From positions 33,166 to 88,671 of the forward strand of contig NZ_MRXX01000002.1 of NCBI RefSeq assembly GCF_016642265.1: a stretch of 55,506 bases of DNA, in the 5' to 3' direction. The DNA comes from Streptococcus lactarius (GTDB taxonomy: Bacteria > Bacillota > Bacilli > Lactobacillales > Streptococcaceae). The position numbers were made by a program, and so were the translations under genes. This document shows, one piece after another, positions 51,843 through 55,506 of the stretch. Every line of letters starts with the position of its first letter. Position 1 is the first letter of the stretch. Under the pieces are notes generated by a model that saw only the letters and a list, made by a program, of their open reading frames with translations, searched no databases and was not told the DNA's origin.

Positions 51843-52691
51843 ATGCGTTGGGATTATGGTACGATCTATAAAAAAATACGAAAATCAAAACATATTAGTC
51901 AAGAGGAAGTTTGCCAGGATTACACTTCAAGAGCGCACTTGTCTCGTATTGAATCGAACCAAGTGGTGCCGAGTTTTGAGTTGATGGAGCATCTTCTAAA
52001 GCAAGTTGGCCTAGATTTCGAAGAATTTCGATATATATGCCATTCTTATCACCACTCCGATAGAGAAGAAATTATCTTATTAGCAGAAGGTAACAATACC
52101 TACCAATCAAATGATAAATTATTGGAACTGAAGAATAAGAGTGTAGCTTATTTAAAAAAACATCCTAATGATATTCCTGTGTTAAATATACTAAAGAGAG
52201 TAGAGGTCATTCTTTGTTTAAGAGAATCTGGTCCAGATGAGAAGGTAAGAACGATGGCCACGGAAGCTTGGAACGAAATTAAAAATCAGGATGTCTGGTA
52301 CCATAGTGACCTAAAATTAATTGTTGTTATTTTATTTACACTTCCATTAGAAACAGTGATTTCTGTCTGTGATGAAGTGATAGATAGGTTGAATGATTAC
52401 TCTGATTATACAGAGATTCTTCCCACCAAGTATAAATTACTCTCTAATTTAGCTAGCATTTTTCTTTGGAATGGTTTGATAGAGAAGTGTACCAGTATCA
52501 GTTATTTATTGTTAGATACGGCCAAAAAAAGTAAGCGATATGATTTTCTAGGAAATGCTAAAGTGACACTTGGAATTTGTTTAAGTGATAAAAAGTTGGT
52601 CGATGAAGGCTTGCAGCTACTCGAATTAACGGATGAACAAACACTATTGGAAGCATGTCAATCAGATGTGAATCGCTTTTTCAAGAAATGA
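51843..52691 (+). CDS. Rgg-family regulator, divergent from the exporter genes
   Basis: 282 residues: HTH (about 6-62, IYKKIRKSKHISQEEVCQDY, SRAHLSRIESNQVVPSF) and a helical ligand domain. GAGGTGGAG lies just before the ATG. The 200-bp divergent region contains several TATA-rich promoter-like elements but no convincing signal peptide ORF. Likely controls the exporter operon. Confidence 0.85.
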   Translation: MRWDYGTIYKKIRKSKHISQEEVCQDYTSRAHLSRIESNQVVPSFELMEHLLKQVGLDFEEFRYICHSYHHSDREEIILLAEGNNTYQSNDKLLELKNKSVAYLKKHPNDIPVLNILKRVEVILCLRESGPDEKVRTMATEAWNEIKNQDVWYHSDLKLIVVILFTLPLETVISVCDEVIDRLNDYSDYTEILPTKYKLLSNLASIFLWNGLIEKCTSISYLLLDTAKKSKRYDFLGNAKVTLGICLSDKKLVDEGLQLLELTDEQTLLEACQSDVNRFFKK

Positions 52692-52723
52692 GTTGCTAAT
52701 TAAGAATCATAGAAAAAGACTAA

Positions 52724-52975
52724 GAATGTAGACAAACTATTTTCAAGTAAAATAAGTTAAGCAATTCTGCAAAGAAATATAAATGTGCTTCAATTTTTAG
52801 AATGAATCAAGAAAAAAATGAAACTTTCCGCTGTGAGAAAAGTGCCTGAAACAATACAGTTTCAGGTACTCGGAATTATTGAGACCCTAGGCTCAATAAT
52901 TAGTCATGGAACTTCTACGAAGTTCGCCGACGTCCGTACTCACCTAAGGAAAGTTTTTAATTTAACTTTGTCTTC
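52724..52975. repeat. Structured dispersed repeat A, copy 2 (inverted)
   Basis: Inverted partner of 12821-13046, identical over long stretches around TTAGGTGAGTACGGACGTC (minus strand) and less similar at the distal end. All three hairpins are kept. It follows the rgg stop by 32 bp; no gene inside. Confidence 0.8.
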
Positions 52976-53052
52976 AATCTGATAAGTATGAATAATTCTA
53001 TTTTTGCTGATTTGTATTAATTTTTAGGAAAATAAGAGTAAATAGCATAATA

Positions 53053-53089
53053 AAAAGGGATTGAAATTTTATTTTCAATCCCTTTTTTG
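53053..53089. terminator. Bidirectional terminator next to merR
   Basis: Stem AAAAAGGGATTGAAA / TTTCAATCCCTTTTTT; serves the minus-strand MerR gene. Confidence 0.8.
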
Positions 53090-53111
53090 GATAAAGAAAA
53101 TAATAATGGTG

Positions 53112-53474
53112 CTAATTAGGATTAATACCTAAATAAGTTTTAATTTTCTTTTCAAGAAAATCAATATGTTGGTTAATTTCAGTTTGTTGCTTATGAAGTT
53201 CATCAAGTTGAAAAAATAGTAGTCTAAGTCGTTGAGGAATTGTGGAGTCTCCTTTATATCTTAGGTCAGCGTATTCTTGCATATTTTTAATAGACATTCC
53301 CGTCTTTTTTAATCTAATAATGAATTGAGTCCACGCTATATCAGAGTCATCATAGTATCTACGATTATTTTCTTCTCTGTGTGAGTAAATCAATTTTTCT
53401 TGCTCATAGTATCGAAGTGTGGAAATAGAAAGTCCAGTTTTTTTAGCAAATTCTCCAATAGAATAGTGAGCCAT
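53112..53474 (-). CDS. MerR-family regulator (AdhR/NmlR-like)
   Basis: 120 residues: winged helix (YSIGEFAKKTGLSISTLRYYEQEKLI, 4-29), then the segment DSDIAWTQFIIRLKKTGMSIKNMQEYADL (about 43-71) and a C-terminal dimerisation helix. It resembles Bacillus AdhR, but there is no cysteine anywhere in the protein, so thiol-based aldehyde sensing is excluded. GGGGGG precedes the ATG. Divergent from a short-chain dehydrogenase whose promoter has the MerR-type long spacer. Confidence 0.88.
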   Translation of the reverse strand: MAHYSIGEFAKKTGLSISTLRYYEQEKLIYSHREENNRRYYDDSDIAWTQFIIRLKKTGMSIKNMQEYADLRYKGDSTIPQRLRLLFFQLDELHKQQTEINQHIDFLEKKIKTYLGINPN

Positions 53475-53543
53475 AATATTTCCCCCCCTTTTTTTATTAT
53501 TTTAGCATAATTTTTAAAAAATCAAAAAATTTCCAGTTTTCTC

Positions 53544-53574
53544 TTGACATAAAGTGCGCTTTACTATGTAAAAT
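53544..53574 (+). promoter_or_regulatory. MerR-type promoter with 19-bp spacer
   Basis: TTGACA (53544-53549) and TAAAAT (53569-53574) separated by 19 bp, with the dyad TAAAG-TGCG-CTTTA (53550-53563) in the spacer. The layout matches AdhR/NmlR operators (CTTGAC...TAAAGT..ACTTTA). Confidence 0.8.
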
Positions 53575-53755
53575 ACATAGCATCAAAGGAATTTGATATA
53601 AAGCTAGGAGAGGAGGTAATACCATATAGACGAAAAATTGGTTTGAAGAAATAGAGAGCTCCAAAGGGGCTTAGTGATAAGGCTGTCAAGGACCTTGATG
53701 GGAGCAGTGACTCTTATAAAAAATGCAAATAGCAATCTGTAAAGGAGAAAATAGT

Positions 53756-54511
53756 ATGGAACAAACGAAGAATTATACTTGTATTACTGGAGCCAGTGCT
53801 GGTATAGGAGCGGAGACAGCAAGACAATTTGCAAAATTAGGAACGAATCTTATTTTAATTGCTCGGCGTCAAGAACGACTAGAAAAATTGAAGCAAGAGA
53901 TTTTGAACCATTATCCGGATTTAGATGTTGTTATTAAAGTTGTTGATTTATCGAAGTCCAGTAATGTTTTTGCTCTTTATGAAAGCTTGAAAAAATATCA
54001 CATTACTACTCTAATAAATAATGCTGGTTTTGGAAATTATGATAAGGTTGAATCTCAAGATTTAGAAAAGATAATAACATTAATCCATCTAAACATTGAA
54101 GCTTTAACAATTCTATCAACTCTATATGTGAGAGATTATAAAGATTGTAAAGGCGCTCAATTGATTAACTTATCATCTAGAGGCGGATACATGATGGTTC
54201 CAAATGCAGTTACATACTGTGCAAGTAAATTTTATGTCAGTGCTTTTACAGAAGGCTTGGCATTGGAACTAGAGGCAAATCAACATCAATTAAAAGCTAA
54301 GGTTTTAGCTCCAGCTGCCACAAAAACGGAATTCGGTCAAGTTGCTACAGATTCGAAAGAATACAATTATGATGAGCATTTTGCTAAATATCACACAAGT
54401 GAAGAGATGGCACAATTTTTGATGGAATTATATCAAAGTGACAAAGTTGTTGGTTTAGTTGATGTTACAAATTTTGAATTTCATCTTAGCGGACCACTAC
54501 TTAAACATTAA
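53756..54511 (+). CDS. Short-chain dehydrogenase/reductase
   Basis: 251 residues, classical SDR. NAD(P)-binding TGASAGIGAE (about 11-20), NNAGFGNY, catalytic Ser in NLSSRGG, and YCASK (Tyr/Lys pair, about 158-162). AAAGGAG lies about ten bases before the ATG at 53756; an in-frame start at 53723 has none. The 180-nt leader holds small hairpins. Presumably induced through the MerR regulator; substrate unknown. Confidence 0.88.
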   Translation: MEQTKNYTCITGASAGIGAETARQFAKLGTNLILIARRQERLEKLKQEILNHYPDLDVVIKVVDLSKSSNVFALYESLKKYHITTLINNAGFGNYDKVESQDLEKIITLIHLNIEALTILSTLYVRDYKDCKGAQLINLSSRGGYMMVPNAVTYCASKFYVSAFTEGLALELEANQHQLKAKVLAPAATKTEFGQVATDSKEYNYDEHFAKYHTSEEMAQFLMELYQSDKVVGLVDVTNFEFHLSGPLLKH

Positions 54512-54574
54512 TTATTTTAATAAATAGAGATAATATATATTGAATAATAATAGTTGCAGCTATTTTATGACAAG

Positions 54575-54613
54575 AAAAAAGCTTCTGAAATGTTAGATTT
54601 CAGAAGCTTTTTG
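54575..54613 (+). terminator. Terminator of the SDR gene
   Basis: Stem AAAAAGCTTCTGAAAT / ATTTCAGAAGCTTTTT, loop GTTAG. Confidence 0.9.
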
Positions 54614-54703
54614 TCTATCTATTATGATTTAAACCTTGGTAAGTTATAATTTTCTGTGATATTTAGGATATTTAAAAATATAGAAGTATTTTTGTAGACT
54701 AAT

Positions 54704-54984
54704 TTACAATTTTTTCAGTATTTTACCAAGTAGTTCTTCTAACTTTCTTAAATCTCCATAGACAGTTCCGTCCATATAAAGGTTGTAAATTTCATCATCT
54801 TGTTCCACTCGTATTTGTGCAGAATACCCTTTTGATAGTGCTAAGGAACGAATAAGTGTTCATTCCGGTAGGTTTCTTCAATATTTGTAATATTTTGTTT
54901 GTTGATTAAGACGGTGGAATTTGGATAGGTATATTGGTGATTGGGGTCAATGTACTTATAGACCTTGTATTGATTTTTAACCAA
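54704..54984 (-). pseudogene. Decayed gene after the antitoxin, Fic-like N-terminus
   Basis: A TTG at 54984 overlaps the antitoxin-like gene and opens YKYIDPNHQYTYPNSTVLIN and a further 25 residues or so to a TAG at 54841, resembling the N-terminus of Fic/Doc proteins. After the break another frame encodes SKGYSAQIRVEQDDEIYNLY and continues to a stop at 54704. The Fic active-site motif HPFREGN is missing. Either a frameshifted, deleted toxin or two unrelated pieces. Confidence 0.5.
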
Positions 54985-55165
54985 TATTCAATTCCTTTCG
55001 TCTGTTGATAACATAAGTTTTTAAATCAATCACATCTTGAACAGTAGGTTCATAATTTTCAATCATTGATGACCCAATAGCATACCAGACAGTATCAAAA
55101 TCCGAAAAGTTATCAAAGGGAATCCCTAAAATTGTTAATTCTTCTTTATTTACATCAAGAGTCAT
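54977..55165 (-). CDS. Small antitoxin-like protein (VbhA/Fic-antitoxin type?)
   Basis: 62 residues, beginning MTLDVNKEELTILGIPFDNF, with a C-terminal helix (DVIDLKTYVINRRKELNIG). Small size, position before a Fic-like frame and overlap with it suggest the antitoxin half of a toxin-antitoxin pair. AAGGAGG lies about eight bases before the ATG and a TATAAT (minus strand) about 35 bp upstream. Identity is uncertain. Confidence 0.55.
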   Translation of the reverse strand: MTLDVNKEELTILGIPFDNFSDFDTVWYAIGSSMIENYEPTVQDVIDLKTYVINRRKELNIG

Positions 55166-55421
55166 GGCACACCTCCTTATATAGAGTTATCCTTATTATA
55201 CCATAAAATCGGTATTTTCACCTAAAGGATAGAGACCAAAAGATATATGTAAGCGTATAGATTAATACTTACAGAACTAAAAATATTCCCCTGTTTTTAG
55301 TCCAACTGAATCCCATACTTTCCAAACCAGGTCTTAAGAAAAAAGGTAGTGAAAAAGGTAGAGTTTGAATTGAAATACAGTGCAATAGTTCGCATTTGGC
55401 AAAAATAAAAAACGCTTAAAA
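55166..55421. other. Gene-poor stretch with a possible gene tail
   Basis: No complete gene. On the minus strand FLKTWFGKYGIQLD followed by a stop (about 55302-55343) looks like the C-terminus of a lost protein; the family is unclear. Confidence 0.3.
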
Positions 55422-55506
55422 TGTACTGACCCCAAAAAGTTAGACAAATAATTTAAGTGAAGGATTTAGTTCTGTATTGCACAGGACTAAGTCCTTTTCT
55501 ACCATT
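55422..55506 (-). mobile_element. IS3-family element, terminal fragment cut by window edge
   Basis: Terminal sequence TGTACTGACCCCAAAAAGTT at 55422 resembles IS150-group inverted repeats. The minus strand carries the last residues of OrfB transposase, GRKGLSPVQYRTKSFT, ending at 55453. Confidence 0.75.

Noticed and set aside
53698..53742. 14-codon leader ORF MGAVTLIKNANSNL before the SDR gene
   Set aside because: Only a weak AAGGA precedes it and the composition gives no sign of function; kept out of the gene list.

Overview
The window reads as chromosome of a mitis/sanguinis-type Streptococcus (S. parasanguinis-like is my best guess). The basis is the protein content (BgaC/EII-Gal locus, AdhE, RuvB, Na+-type V-ATPase, ComR/Rgg regulators), the low G+C, the strong AGGAGG ribosome sites, and three copies of a streptococcal CiaR-dependent csRNA gene. 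There are no rRNA or tRNA genes and no CRISPR array.

Layout. 1-7.8 kb: start of an unknown minus-strand gene, then a GntR repressor (bgaR) divergent from a galactoside operon: bgaC, PTS EIIB-EIIC-EIID-EIIA, agaS, galM. 7.9-8.3 kb: a csRNA gene and a dispersed repeat. 8.4-12.8 kb: ruvB, a nucleotidyltransferase-like gene, a low-molecular-weight phosphatase, a MORN protein and an OatA-type acyltransferase. 12.8-16.1 kb: a structured repeat, then adhE with cre and Rex-type sites. 16.2-18.2 kb: a membrane-anchored unknown and an unexplained operon of three small helical proteins. 18.3-19.4 kb: zinc alcohol dehydrogenase under a cre/Rex-like promoter.

19.5-21.5 kb is the most interesting part. 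It holds a ComR-paralogue regulator, a long perfect palindrome with a GACA-N4-TGTC core, a 16-residue hydrophobic peptide ORF, a secreted four-cysteine peptide and a thioredoxin-like lipoprotein. It looks like a self-contained peptide-signalling cassette controlling a disulfide-bonded, bacteriocin-like product.

22.4-33.3 kb is a sialic-acid island in two blocks. Block one is a truncated symporter remnant, a YhcH protein and a NanOx-like oxidoreductase. After a damaged ISL3-family element, block two has an RpiR regulator on the minus strand and the operon nanE, nanA (lyase), SSS symporter, yhcH, rpiR, ROK kinase. Both blocks share an 18-bp dyad in front of their promoters. 33.4-42.7 kb: the full V-type ATPase operon ntpF-I-K-E-C-G-A-B-D with an acetyltransferase gene between G and A.

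42.7-55.5 kb is accessory: a LysM wall protein with a WalR box, an MFS transporter, two minus-strand csRNA genes, an Rgg regulator divergent from an unknown membrane protein, an sdpR-sdpI pair with two operator palindromes, a peptide-type ABC exporter with a small membrane protein divergent from another Rgg, an inverted copy of the 12.8-kb repeat, a MerR regulator divergent from a short-chain dehydrogenase, an antitoxin-like gene with a decayed Fic-like partner, and the edge of an IS3-type element. All assignments come from reading the sequence and recalling family motifs; no database search was run.
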